Source: an uncultured Clostridia bacterium (GTDB taxonomy: Bacteria; Bacillota; Clostridia; TANB77; CAG-508). From it: DNA of 64,000 nt. The stretch lies in NCBI GenBank assembly GCA_949482135.1, contig CASYFC010000004.1, forward strand, positions 89,587 to 153,586, in the 5' to 3' direction. Below are positions 9,601 to 17,633 of this stretch, one piece after another. Numbering within the stretch: the stretch's first letter is position 1; each line of letters starts with the position of its first letter. The notes under the pieces were generated by a model. The model saw nothing but the letters and a program-made list of their open reading frames with translations, had not been told where the DNA came from and ran no database searches. A program made the position numbers and the translations under genes.

Positions 9601-12546
9601 TGTTGTTCCTAAATCTTCGTTAGAAATAGCATCTGTATTTCCTTTAAATGCTGTTCTACCTATTAAAATAATATCAGAGCATACATTCTCTGTATTATTT
9701 AATGCTAATAATTCCATTGTTGCAATTCTTGAAGGTGCATCTATTGGAATTTCTTTTGATACTTCTCCTTGTTTTACAGATCTTACTTCACTTAAATTTC
9801 CATCATAATTTACTATACCATTTATTGCAATTAATCCTGTTGGAGCTTGGTATTTTATAGCTTGTGCATCAAATCCATTTGTTGATTTTAAGATTCCATT
9901 TGGAATATTCTTTTTGATTGCCCATTTTGTTTGTGATTGATATGTTGCTACCCCTTCATTACAATAATAAAGTTTAATTTGATCTTGTTTTGCTGGTGTA
10001 TATTCATCAACTTGTATATTTGCATTAATTACAATATTGGTACCATTTGTAATTGTATTTTCACTAAACATTGTTTGTGTACCTGTAAGGTCTATTCTTA
10101 ATTTTACAATATCACTTTCTGTATATGTTTCAAAATCTCCAACTCTCAAGCCACATTCGTTTAATAAGTTGATTGATTCTATGCTTACCTCTTTAACATA
10201 CTTAGGGAATACAATTTCAAAACTTGGATTTACATATAAATCACTTGTTTCTTTATCGTTATTTAATTCTATTTTTAATTCAACATTATCATTTGATCTT
10301 AATGTTGATAATGAATCTCTGTTTATTGATAATGTAGCTGATGTTTTGCTTTCTTCAAAATCTTTTGCTACAGCTATTGTTTGAAGAGCAATTCTATCTT
10401 CTATATTTGAATATTTTACTTCTGCTGAAATTCTACTTTCTATTTGTGTAATACTTTTAAATATTGATTTTTCAAAATTACAATTTTTAATTGCTTTTGT
10501 TAATTCAAAATTTAAATTTCCATTCTTTAAAACATTATTTGTATATATATATATTCCATTTACACCATTTAAATCAATTACACAATTTTCTTTTGTGATA
10601 ACATCTTTGTTTAAAACATATACTGTTTCATTTGCTGAATTTGTTATTACAATTTCTCCACCTTCTGATAATAATAAGCTAATATCAGAATAATTAAATT
10701 CAATTTCTTTATATTCAATATCTTGTGCTTCTAATTCAACTCCAGATGCATCTTTGTATACATCTTTTGTACAATCAATTTTTATTTGTTGTAATACATC
10801 ACTTGTTAAGATGTTTACATTCACTTGATTTTTAAATATCGTTTCATATATAGGTGTTTCTGAATTATAGTTTGCATATATTTTTGCTTTGTTTATCTTT
10901 CCTTCATTTGTACCAATACTATATGTAACTAATTCTCCAACATCTACTTTTACATCTTGTGCATCTTTTATTTCTTTTATTATAGTGTTGTTTTCTTTTC
11001 CACTATATTCTGTAACTGTTGCTCTTATATTGTTTGATAGGTTTGAATTTTCACTATCTACATAATCTTCATATCTATATATAACTACATATTCGTCTAA
11101 TCCTGTACTATAAACATTATTAGTATTTTCTATAAAAACATTTATTGTTCCATTTAAATTATCGTATTTCCAGTTTGATTCTTCAAAAGTTACATTTCCA
11201 TAATCTTCACCCTTTGTTGCTAATAATTTATTTGCAATAACATCTACTGCAATAGGATTTTTTCCATTAACTTTTGGTGCAACTATTTCAAGTCTTGTAG
11301 ATTTTACTGGTAAATATTTCTCATCTTGAACATCTCTTGCAATTGTTATTTTGTTTTCTACTATTGTTCCTTTTATATCGTCTAATTCAAATGGAGATAT
11401 TTTTGTATATTCGCTTTCAAGTGTAATATCCCTTGTATATTCCCATCCAACTGTTACTACTTCTTCTTTAGCTACTGGAACTTCTTCAAGATTTCTATTT
11501 ATATATGTACCACTTAATTGTAGTTTGATATTTTTGTATAAATCGGCTACATTAAATTTCTCTTCTTGATTATATTCAAGTTCAATCTCGAATTTTGTAT
11601 CTCCTATAATATTAGTTAAATTAATTTCATTTTCTGATGCAAGCTTAATATCTAGAATAGCATTTTTAATTTCTTCTTCTAATCTAATGCTTTCTGATAT
11701 TTCTTCAATTGTTGCATCTTCATCTATTAATTTGTCTTCTTCCATTACTTCAGTTTCACCAGTTGGTTGTTCTTGAGAAGGTACTTCTGTTTCTTCTTTT
11801 TTATCTTCAGCTGGAGCCTTTGGCTCTTCTGCTAAAGGATTTGTTATTTCTCCTTCTTGTAATGCATCTAATAATGGATTATTTTCCTCTGATGAAGTAT
11901 TTTCTTTTGCATCATTTGCAACTCCTGTTAAAGGATTTAGAACTCCATTATTTATTTCTTCTCCAACTAATGAATCTAATAATGAATCTTGTGCAGTATT
12001 TGTACTTTCAGATACTGTATTTGTTTCTGTTGTATCTGCAACTGTATTTTCCTCTACTTTATTTGTAGATTCATCATTTACAGGTTTTTCTGGTACTTCA
12101 TTATCATCAGGAACAAGTACATCTAAAAGTCCATTATTTTCTGTTTCTTTTTCATCACTAACAAGTGCATCATTTAAAGTTGTTTGTGATTCCTTTAAAA
12201 GATTTTCTGTAACACTAGTAAATTTGAAGTTAATATTGTCATCATCACTTGATATTGCCCTTAATGTAGCATTTTTTAAGTATCCTTCTACTTGTGGTAA
12301 AACTTCAACAACTAATTTTACTTTTCCATTTACATTTTCAATAATTTCATCAATTTTCTTTCCATTTTCATCAACAAAATAACTGTTAAATTTAATTTCG
12401 TCTTTTTGGAAAAAGCCCTTGCTGATAACTTCAAATTCGTCACTTGTAGCTATTGTAGCTATTGTGTATCCAAAATTTGAAAACAAAAGCATAAAAACGA
12501 TTAACATTACTAAAAATTTGCTTTTTTTAGTTCTCAATGTTTCCAT
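6619..12546 (-). CDS. Giant membrane-anchored surface protein with DUF11-like and SdrD_B-like domains
   Basis: 1975 residues, ATG start. Residues 1-33 are a signal peptide. Residues about 115-290 are an acidic low-complexity linker with repeated LLDxL motifs (LLDVLV, LLDSLV, LLDALQ). The long middle contains DUF11-like and other beta-sandwich repeats. An Asn-rich stretch at about 1570-1608 precedes an SdrD_B-like domain at about 1640-1719 (IEGMSWLDLNKNG, then KYKFEGIETGKY). The C terminus has one hydrophobic helix (about 1921-1943) and a very basic tail, with no LPxTG, so it is probably held by the membrane helix. First gene of an operon with the partial giant protein. Family role is cell-surface structure or adhesion; the ligand is unknown. 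Confidence 0.85.
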   Translation of the reverse strand: METLRTKKSKFLVMLIVFMLLFSNFGYTIATIATSDEFEVISKGFFQKDEIKFNSYFVDENGKKIDEIIENVNGKVKLVVEVLPQVEGYLKNATLRAISSDDDNINFKFTSVTENLLKESQTTLNDALVSDEKETENNGLLDVLVPDDNEVPEKPVNDESTNKVEENTVADTTETNTVSESTNTAQDSLLDSLVGEEINNGVLNPLTGVANDAKENTSSEENNPLLDALQEGEITNPLAEEPKAPAEDKKEETEVPSQEQPTGETEVMEEDKLIDEDATIEEISESIRLEEEIKNAILDIKLASENEINLTNIIGDTKFEIELEYNQEEKFNVADLYKNIKLQLSGTYINRNLEEVPVAKEEVVTVGWEYTRDITLESEYTKISPFELDDIKGTIVENKITIARDVQDEKYLPVKSTRLEIVAPKVNGKNPIAVDVIANKLLATKGEDYGNVTFEESNWKYDNLNGTINVFIENTNNVYSTGLDEYVVIYRYEDYVDSENSNLSNNIRATVTEYSGKENNTIIKEIKDAQDVKVDVGELVTYSIGTNEGKINKAKIYANYNSETPIYETIFKNQVNVNILTSDVLQQIKIDCTKDVYKDASGVELEAQDIEYKEIEFNYSDISLLLSEGGEIVITNSANETVYVLNKDVITKENCVIDLNGVNGIYIYTNNVLKNGNLNFELTKAIKNCNFEKSIFKSITQIESRISAEVKYSNIEDRIALQTIAVAKDFEESKTSATLSINRDSLSTLRSNDNVELKIELNNDKETSDLYVNPSFEIVFPKYVKEVSIESINLLNECGLRVGDFETYTESDIVKLRIDLTGTQTMFSENTITNGTNIVINANIQVDEYTPAKQDQIKLYYCNEGVATYQSQTKWAIKKNIPNGILKSTNGFDAQAIKYQAPTGLIAINGIVNYDGNLSEVRSVKQGEVSKEIPIDAPSRIATMELLALNNTENVCSDIILIGRTAFKGNTDAISNEDLGTTTDTKVIDKIKEGVQNGNTAKIYYSSNPTANKNLEDKSNGWTEEITDLSSIKSYMIVVEGDIEAGSVLRYSYDFEIPESLPYEAKITGSFGAYYNNIKEETIVYETSNADKVSLETGKGPKLEATMSVDIGDGTQVLSNRPMKYTIKVANPGSVVANDIVVNCKTPVYTNLTKKEASKYGDYGYTIEGNKDLQLPVGTLNPGESKEVSYTVRTGMKPTLEEYAEKDENGYYIITGYEYEEVPNEDNENNQDNNGENGELNNDNTITVAKPIKEYITEMPSLYVTNKATITTSLNATPVETNEVKNELVNGNFATEIRLDFDRSLRSGMATNFELVLRNTAKKDLENVVAVFNVGDIYSFKSGTINEQEGNIEFKEDEGKIYFYIGNVKKDDVVYLATCVITKTIQEFSKTVDCYFDILADGLQTEKSTVVPQTVDKSTLEATDMTVNLADKINETEKVTISTQIKNIANIECSDGILEITVPDNILISSIVSNGVKLSSSTEDNKTMINLPLINGGESITVDTVLLAKNMPGTEDREVTVTRTVRNKDQEAITINPIKFTVLNNIKTDEEKEEQRIEDLKEEDKKIQEENKNNNNNNNNNNNNNSNNSNNSNNNNNNQSNNNANSNNNNSGNKAEENANNAKPNNNTQTPSTETPKPTYTIEGMSWLDLNKNGSREDDEKGVNGVKVYLLTTNNNMLKSTVTNKDGKYKFEGIETGKYLVAVSYDNNKYTATTYKKANIPEDRNSSIIENVNEEITAVTNEIIVDNGNISNINIGLQNKDIFDLVVNKYISKITVETKGNTEVYEYDNLEVAKVEIHSKKINGAKVNLEYTVAIENIGNIEGYAEQLVDYIDKDIEFDQSKNENWFKGNDGYIYAKDLNQTLLKSGEKKEFKLNLSKTMNPDNVGVYSNKIALLKSYNQYDEKEQSNNNTSVQNTFILISTGYTVQIIGFISVMTIIVLALYLNRQKIKSIDFSKFITYKNKNKKKIKIKKNYK
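7722..7835 (-). repeat. Asn/Ser codon microsatellite inside the surface gene
   Basis: An almost uninterrupted run of ATT/GTT/ACT triplets on the plus strand (AAT/AAC/AGT codons on the coding strand) encodes a poly-Asn stretch with scattered Ser. It forms a flexible linker before the SdrD_B-like domain. Because the unit is three bases, length changes would keep the frame. Confidence 0.85.
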
Positions 12547-12877
12547 AAACTACCCCTTTTCTTTAGATTAAACATAATATGTGTAATTTTTCTATATTAC
12601 TATAATATATTACTCTGAAACCTATTTTTTGTAAATGCCACTATTTGGTAGGTTTCAAGGATTCTCTCTGTAACCTTTTACGGAAATATATTCTTAAAAT
12701 CTACTCCTTCTATATATTAAGTTTTAATTACATTTTTGTGCATTACATTTTGTATTGCATCATTTTCGATATTCTTTATAAATCCGTAAGGTTTTTGCAA
12801 CTTTTGGATTTTGGAGCATATTATAGTATATAAATATAACAAAACACATTTATGTGTAGGTATAGGAGGTATTTCTC
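12547..12877. other. Divergent intergenic region between giant surface gene and small-ORF pair
   Basis: 331 bp. It holds a perfect 8-bp stem GAAACCTA/TAGGTTTC (12617-12624 and 12649-12656) in the leader of the minus-strand surface gene, then the motif TTTTACGGAA (12676-12685). A plus-strand promoter lies at 12795-12824. A weak minus-strand promoter (TGCACA, 17 bp, TAATAT around 12710-12740) is possible but uncertain. Confidence 0.5.
12795..12824 (+). promoter_or_regulatory. Sigma-A promoter of the small-ORF pair
   Basis: TTGCAA (12795-12800), 18 bp spacer, TATTAT (12819-12824), about 55 bp before the TTG start at 12878. Confidence 0.6.
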
Positions 12878-13006
12878 TTGGATAATATGGATATTAATAA
12901 AATTTTAGCTGCTATCTCTAAAATGGATAAAGTTGAATTAGAAAAAAATTTACAAAAAGCTCAACAGATATTGGAAAAATCCAACTTAAAAAATGATAAC
13001 AAATAG
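12878..13006 (+). CDS. Small hypothetical protein, 42 aa, TTG start
   Basis: Short frame missed by length cut-offs. An AGGAGG site at 12864-12869 sits 8 nt before TTG at 12878; an in-frame ATG at 12887 is the alternative. The product is a charged amphipathic helix (begins MDNMDINKILAAISKMD), without signal or membrane segment. It stops 16 bp before the ATG of the next gene, which has its own weak ribosome site, so the two look co-transcribed and co-translated. I do not recognise a family. The strong ribosome site and clean promoter support it being real. Confidence 0.6.
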   Translation: MDNMDINKILAAISKMDKVELEKNLQKAQQILEKSNLKNDNK

Positions 13007-13022
13007 AAAGGGTAGATATACT

Positions 13023-13424
13023 ATGAATGAAGACTTTTCAGAGGTTTTCTCTAAGTTTCAAAATATACTTAAAGAAAAAGATATTGATTTAAATAATTTC
13101 ACATCAAATAACACTAACTCTAATAATAACAATGATTTTAAAGAAGATTCTTCTGGAGACTTTTCTTTGGACATAGAAACTATTTTAAAAATTAAAGATA
13201 TTATATCTAAAATTAATCAAAATCGTGATTGCCCTAGGAATAAACTGCTTCACTCTTTAAAACCTTTCTTGGAAGAAAATAAACAAGATAAGTTAGAACA
13301 ATATATAAAAATTGCTAACTTATTAAGTATTTTGGAAAGTCAAAATATCAATATCGGCTTTTTAAATAAAGAAAAAGGCTATGATTATATTCTAATCATA
13401 ACCTTATTTCTTCTTATTTTTTAA
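13023..13424 (+). CDS. Conserved-looking small protein, 133 aa, unknown function
   Basis: Start chosen at ATG 13023 (MNEDFSEV) after AAAGGG; a longer frame from 12993 has no ribosome site. An Asn-rich linker at about residues 28-37 separates an N-terminal helix from a segment with LLHSLKPFLEE and QYIKIANLL. This Leu-rich pattern is reminiscent of small uncharacterised clostridial proteins, but I cannot name the family. The last residues (DYILIITLFLLIF) are encoded by a terminator hairpin, so the natural C terminus may be fortuitous or shifted. It overlaps the end of the repaired minC frame tail to tail. Confidence 0.6.
   Translation: MNEDFSEVFSKFQNILKEKDIDLNNFTSNNTNSNNNNDFKEDSSGDFSLDIETILKIKDIISKINQNRDCPRNKLLHSLKPFLEENKQDKLEQYIKIANLLSILESQNINIGFLNKEKGYDYILIITLFLLIF
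13375..13421 (+). terminator. Rho-independent terminator overlapping the gene end
   Basis: AAGGcTATGATTA (13375-13387) pairs with TAATCATAaCCTT (13393-13405) around a 5-nt loop and is followed by a T-rich tract to 13421. It lies inside the last codons of the 133-residue gene. Confidence 0.7.
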
Positions 13425-14030
13425 ACTATTATAATTTCTCCTGCTTCTATTTTACATACTGGACATCTTTCAACTTTTTCGCTAACTTCTCTTACTAAAT
13501 TAGCTATTCTTATTTGAGTAATATCTACTGAATTAGCTGATATAATAGCCATTTTGTTTCCGGTTGGCTCCAGCATGAGCTAACCCTCTCAAAGCACCTA
13601 AAATCATAATATTTCCACCAGCTATAACTTCTGCACCAGCATTTACATCTCCACAAATAACAAGACTTCCAGGATATTCTTCTTTTTGTCCAGATCTTAA
13701 AGAATGTTGTACAAATTTAGTTTCAGATATATCTGTTTCAGCTTCAAAGGTTCTTTTTATTGCATGAAGTCCTAATAAATCTGAAACATCATCAAATTTA
13801 ATTTCTACATCAATTTGATTATTTATTAATCTTTTTACTTTTTCTATTTCTAAGTCTGTAAAAAGTCTTCCAGTTACTCTTATTGGTATTGTAGAAGTTT
13901 GATAGAATTCTTTAAGCTTTGGAAGCTTACCTTCAAGCTCTTCTATTATCTCATGAATCTCTGCAATTACATTTACATTTATTATAATTTCATTTGTAGT
14001 TTGGCTGATTTTTATACTATTTTTTAGCAT
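13421..14030 (-). pseudogene. minC: Septum-site inhibitor MinC, frameshifted near the C terminus
   Basis: MinC blocks FtsZ assembly away from midcell. The intact reading ends at 13533 as a 165-residue protein whose sequence goes off-family after GLAHAGAN. One extra base at about 13560-13562 explains this: dropping it continues as GNKMAIISANS, then QIRIANLV, the expected MinC beta-helix end, to a stop at 13421 (about 202 residues). The repaired tail ends with an RCPVCK pair of cysteines, unusual for MinC. The gene closes the mreC-mreD-mrdA cluster, starting 12 bp after mrdA stops. No minD follows. It could be a true mutation or an assembly error. Confidence 0.85.
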
Positions 14031-14042
14031 GTTTCCCCCTAT

Positions 14043-16190
14043 TTACCTAAAAGATTCCATTTCTGTTGTAACTGACATAACTTCTGTTATTTCTTCCATA
14101 TTCATTCCAAAATATTCATTCATTATATCTCTTACAATTTCTGATGTATACGAACCATGTCCTCCTTTTTCAACCATAACAACTATTGCAATTTCTGGGT
14201 CATCATATGGAGCAAATCCAGCAAACCAAGCTATAACTTTATTCTCGTCTTTATTTCCTGTTGTAAGCTCAGCTGAACCTGTTTTACCTCCCATTTCTAT
14301 TGCAAAATCTTTAAGTATTGAATAAGCAGTTCCTCCTTCATCTTCAGCAACTCTTCTCATACCTTCGTGAACAGCATTTATTGTCTCTTCACTAATATTT
14401 CTATCTTCTGTAACTACAATTTCTCTATTTAACTTTTTACTTACATATTCATCTAATTCATTTTGTGATACTTGTGAACCATTTGAATTAATTACATTTT
14501 TCACTATTGATAAATTAATTGGATGTCCACCATTTGCTATCATAGTAATATATCTTGCCATTTGTATTGGTGTAAAATCATTTAACCCTTGACCAATTGA
14601 TGCGGAAGCTGTATCTGCTTTTGACCAAGGTCTATTTTGCTTTTCTTGAAGATTATCTCTTGTAGCTAGAACACCATTATATTCGCTAAGCTCAATTCCT
14701 GTTTTTCTTCCAAGTCCAAAATAATTTGCCCAATCTGCTAAAGTGTCTATCCCCATTCTAGTTGATACTTCATAAAAGAAATAGTTACATGATTTCATTA
14801 TAGCTCCAACTACATTAAGTGGTCCATGACCTCTTCCATAATCATTATAATACCAACATTTTGGATTAGGATATTCTGGATCGTTATCTACTACAATAAA
14901 AGGTCCATTATCATTTATTCTTTCCGTTGTAGAAACAACTTGAGATTCTAATGCAGCTACTGCTGTAACCATTTTGAATATTGACCCTGGTGGATATGTT
15001 CCTTGTGTTGCTCTACTGTATAATGGCTTTAATGCAGCTGGGTCTAAGTATTCATTCATTTTATCTTGTGATATACCATTATAAAATAGTGCTGGTTCGT
15101 AATCTGGGTAACTTGCCATTGCAAGTATTTCTCCTGATTTAATATTTACAACTACTGCTGCTCCACCTTCTGCTGGAAACTGTTGAGAAAAGCCTCCATC
15201 ACGAATTTTCTGTATATTATTTCTTAAGGCATCTTCTGTTATCCTTTGAAGGTTTGCATCTATTGTTAAAACAATATCTGAACCACCAATTGCTTCTTGT
15301 GATGTATATTCACCAGTTACTGTTCCGTCAACAGACATATCTATTTGTTTTTTTCCATCTACTCCTCTTAAGTATTTTTCAAATATTTTCTCTATACCAT
15401 ATTTACCAACTTTATCATCAACATCATATTCAAAGTTGTCTCCTTCTTCTTTAAGAGATTTTTTATCTTCTTCTGAATATCTTCCCATATATCCAATAAT
15501 ATGTGATGCTAAATTTCCTGTATGATATACTCTTGTTGGTTCTACTATAATGTTTACACCTGTTAAGTTTTGTGAGTTTTCTTGAAGTTGTACAGCACTT
15601 TCTCTTGAAATATCTCCTGAAATTTCAATTGATCTTGTTGTAGAATAACCAATCGTTGTAATCGCATATCTTATAGCTAGTATTTGCCTTATTTCTTTTA
15701 CATTGTCATTGTTTATTTTATATTTGTCTCTAAATAAATAAAATGCTTCTTCAGCTGATGCTGCATCAGGAATTTTGTATTTTTCTTTCCACTTTATTAA
15801 TTCATCTTCTGTTTCAAAGTGAAACTCAAATGGCTCTATTGATATTGGAAAGTTATCTATATATGAATTTCCATTAGCTTCTAAAATATTTGTCATAAGT
15901 AAAATTGAATCATTTAATTGACTATCATCTGTTTTAGATTTATACATTTCAAGTGAAAATTTCATTTCTGTACTAACCAGAACATTTCCACTCCTGTCCA
16001 TTATACTTCCTCTAGCGGCTTCTATTTTGGCTTCACGAGTTAGTTTTGTGTTAGAATCTTCTCTATAATCTGAACCATTTACTATCTGCAAATTAAATAA
16101 TTGCATTAGTAAAATTATTCCTACTAAATACACTATTGTTGATAATATATTATATCTAAAATTAGATTTCTCTAATTCACTTTTCAGCAA
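14043..16190 (-). CDS. mrdA: Penicillin-binding protein 2, elongation transpeptidase
   Basis: Class B PBP that cross-links peptidoglycan during cell elongation with the Mre complex. One N-terminal membrane helix (about 15-35) is followed by the PBP dimer domain (RGSIMDRSGNVL) and a transpeptidase domain. Catalytic S-x-x-K is in PPGSIFK (Ser about 400), SxN is SCN, and KTGS lies near 630. Length about 715 is normal for Gram-positive PBP2. The frame can open at GTG 16196, but that overlaps the GAGG site, so TTG 16190 fits better; the start is uncertain. It follows mreD by about 30 bp and precedes minC. Confidence 0.9.
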   Translation of the reverse strand: MLKSELEKSNFRYNILSTIVYLVGIILLMQLFNLQIVNGSDYREDSNTKLTREAKIEAARGSIMDRSGNVLVSTEMKFSLEMYKSKTDDSQLNDSILLMTNILEANGNSYIDNFPISIEPFEFHFETEDELIKWKEKYKIPDAASAEEAFYLFRDKYKINNDNVKEIRQILAIRYAITTIGYSTTRSIEISGDISRESAVQLQENSQNLTGVNIIVEPTRVYHTGNLASHIIGYMGRYSEEDKKSLKEEGDNFEYDVDDKVGKYGIEKIFEKYLRGVDGKKQIDMSVDGTVTGEYTSQEAIGGSDIVLTIDANLQRITEDALRNNIQKIRDGGFSQQFPAEGGAAVVVNIKSGEILAMASYPDYEPALFYNGISQDKMNEYLDPAALKPLYSRATQGTYPPGSIFKMVTAVAALESQVVSTTERINDNGPFIVVDNDPEYPNPKCWYYNDYGRGHGPLNVVGAIMKSCNYFFYEVSTRMGIDTLADWANYFGLGRKTGIELSEYNGVLATRDNLQEKQNRPWSKADTASASIGQGLNDFTPIQMARYITMIANGGHPINLSIVKNVINSNGSQVSQNELDEYVSKKLNREIVVTEDRNISEETINAVHEGMRRVAEDEGGTAYSILKDFAIEMGGKTGSAELTTGNKDENKVIAWFAGFAPYDDPEIAIVVMVEKGGHGSYTSEIVRDIMNEYFGMNMEEITEVMSVTTEMESFR

Positions 16191-16221
16191 ACTCACCTCG
16201 TTTCTTTGGATTTTTCTATTT

Positions 16222-16755
16222 TTAAAAATATCGTGTCATTATGTTATTGTGTTTAAAGTTTCTGTCTATTACATATCCTAATTTTTGAATTAAAGGATAT
16301 AAAATTATTGTTAATAAAACATTGTAAAGTATTTCTACTACTAATATCTTTGTAAAATATAGTAACTCTCTATTAAATTCTAATATTATTGAATTTAAAA
16401 AATATGATCCAAGTTCATATATAATTGTTGAGCCTATTACCATGAAAATAATTGTTAGTCTACTCTCTTTTGAAAAGTTTTTATCAAAATAAGATCCTAA
16501 ATATCCAATCACACAAAGCATTACAGCAGACACTCCTATTGTTTTTTCAAATATTAAGTCTAAAATTAATCCACATATAACGCCAAATGTGATTCCCCAA
16601 AATTGTGTTCCATATAATCCAATAAATAGTATATATATAACAAACAAATTTGGTTTAATTCCTGCTATAGTAAAAGAAGAAAAAATATTTACTTCAAGAA
16701 AATATATTATAAAAAAAGTTATTATTAAACTAAGTATTATTACAATTTTTCTCAT
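16222..16755 (-). CDS. mreD: Rod-shape protein MreD
   Basis: 177 residues, almost entirely hydrophobic with about five membrane segments, as in MreD, the integral membrane partner of MreC and PBP2/RodA in the elongasome. GPxG-like pockets are not obvious, so identity rests on hydropathy, size, FSSFTIAGIKPNLF near the N terminus (a typical MreD pattern) and position directly between mreC and mrdA. GGAG lies five bases before the ATG. Confidence 0.85.
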   Translation of the reverse strand: MRKIVIILSLIITFFIIYFLEVNIFSSFTIAGIKPNLFVIYILFIGLYGTQFWGITFGVICGLILDLIFEKTIGVSAVMLCVIGYLGSYFDKNFSKESRLTIIFMVIGSTIIYELGSYFLNSIILEFNRELLYFTKILVVEILYNVLLTIILYPLIQKLGYVIDRNFKHNNIMTRYF

Positions 16756-16799
16756 TTTTACTCCGCTACACTTTATTTAGGTTTTAGAACTCCTATAAA

Positions 16800-17615
16800 C
16801 TATTCTTTAATTACAAGAACTGTATCTATTTTTGAAAAATCAACAGCTGGCTCAACTATTGCATATCTATCTGTGATATTACTTGTTGTGATTATTTCTT
16901 TTATTGTTCCTATAATTATTCCTTTTTGATATATGCCTCCAATTCCTGATGTATAAACATTATCTCCTTGTATTAGTTCTGCTCCTGTTGGAACATATGA
17001 AGCTCTTAATATTTGATCATTTTCAAGTGTTCCCTTGCAAATTATACTTTCTGCAGTTGTACTTATTGTACAACTTACTGTAGATGCAGAATCTATTATA
17101 ACTTGTACTTTACAAGTTTTGTCTGCTACTGAAATAACATGTCCTACTAAACCTTTATCTGCAATAACTGTCATATTTTCTGTAATTCCATCATTTGCAC
17201 CTACATTTAAAACTAATGTACTACTAAAATTACTAACATCTCTGTTAATTACATAAGCAGGTATTGTTTCATAAGCTGAATATTTTTCAAATAAATTCAT
17301 ATAATCTTTTAATGTATTATTTTCTGCTCTAACCATTTCAAGATCTCTAAGTTCTGTTTCAAGCTGACTATTTTTTTCTCTTAATTCTTCATTTTCTGCA
17401 ATTATATTATCCATATTTGAGAAATAAGCACTGTTTCCTTGTATCTTATTTTTTATATCCATTGCAATTCTTTGTATTGGATTAACAATTGAACTTGCAA
17501 CACTTTCCAAATAAGATAATTTATTTGTTTCAACATTTGAAAGAAATATTAGTAATATTAATATAATGGCAGTAATAACTCCACCTAATATTTCTGTTTG
17601 CTTATTTCTATTCAT
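16800..17615 (-). CDS. mreC: Rod-shape protein MreC
   Basis: 271 residues. A short cytoplasmic N terminus and one membrane helix (about 10-28) are followed by a coiled coil (about 65-110, ENEELREKNSQLETEL) and the paired beta-barrel domains of MreC (VINRDVSNFSSTLVLNVGANDGI, then GLVGHV). It organises the elongation machinery outside the membrane. AGAGGAAG precedes the ATG. It sits between radC and mreD as in many Firmicutes, except that mreB is missing. Confidence 0.92.
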   Translation of the reverse strand: MNRNKQTEILGGVITAIILILLIFLSNVETNKLSYLESVASSIVNPIQRIAMDIKNKIQGNSAYFSNMDNIIAENEELREKNSQLETELRDLEMVRAENNTLKDYMNLFEKYSAYETIPAYVINRDVSNFSSTLVLNVGANDGITENMTVIADKGLVGHVISVADKTCKVQVIIDSASTVSCTISTTAESIICKGTLENDQILRASYVPTGAELIQGDNVYTSGIGGIYQKGIIIGTIKEIITTSNITDRYAIVEPAVDFSKIDTVLVIKE

Positions 17616-17633
17616 TAATATCTTCCTCTCTAT

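Noticed and set aside
13533-14030. A 165-residue MinC-like frame taken as a complete short MinC
   Set aside because: The other frame continues the family sequence exactly after one base, so the short product is a truncation.
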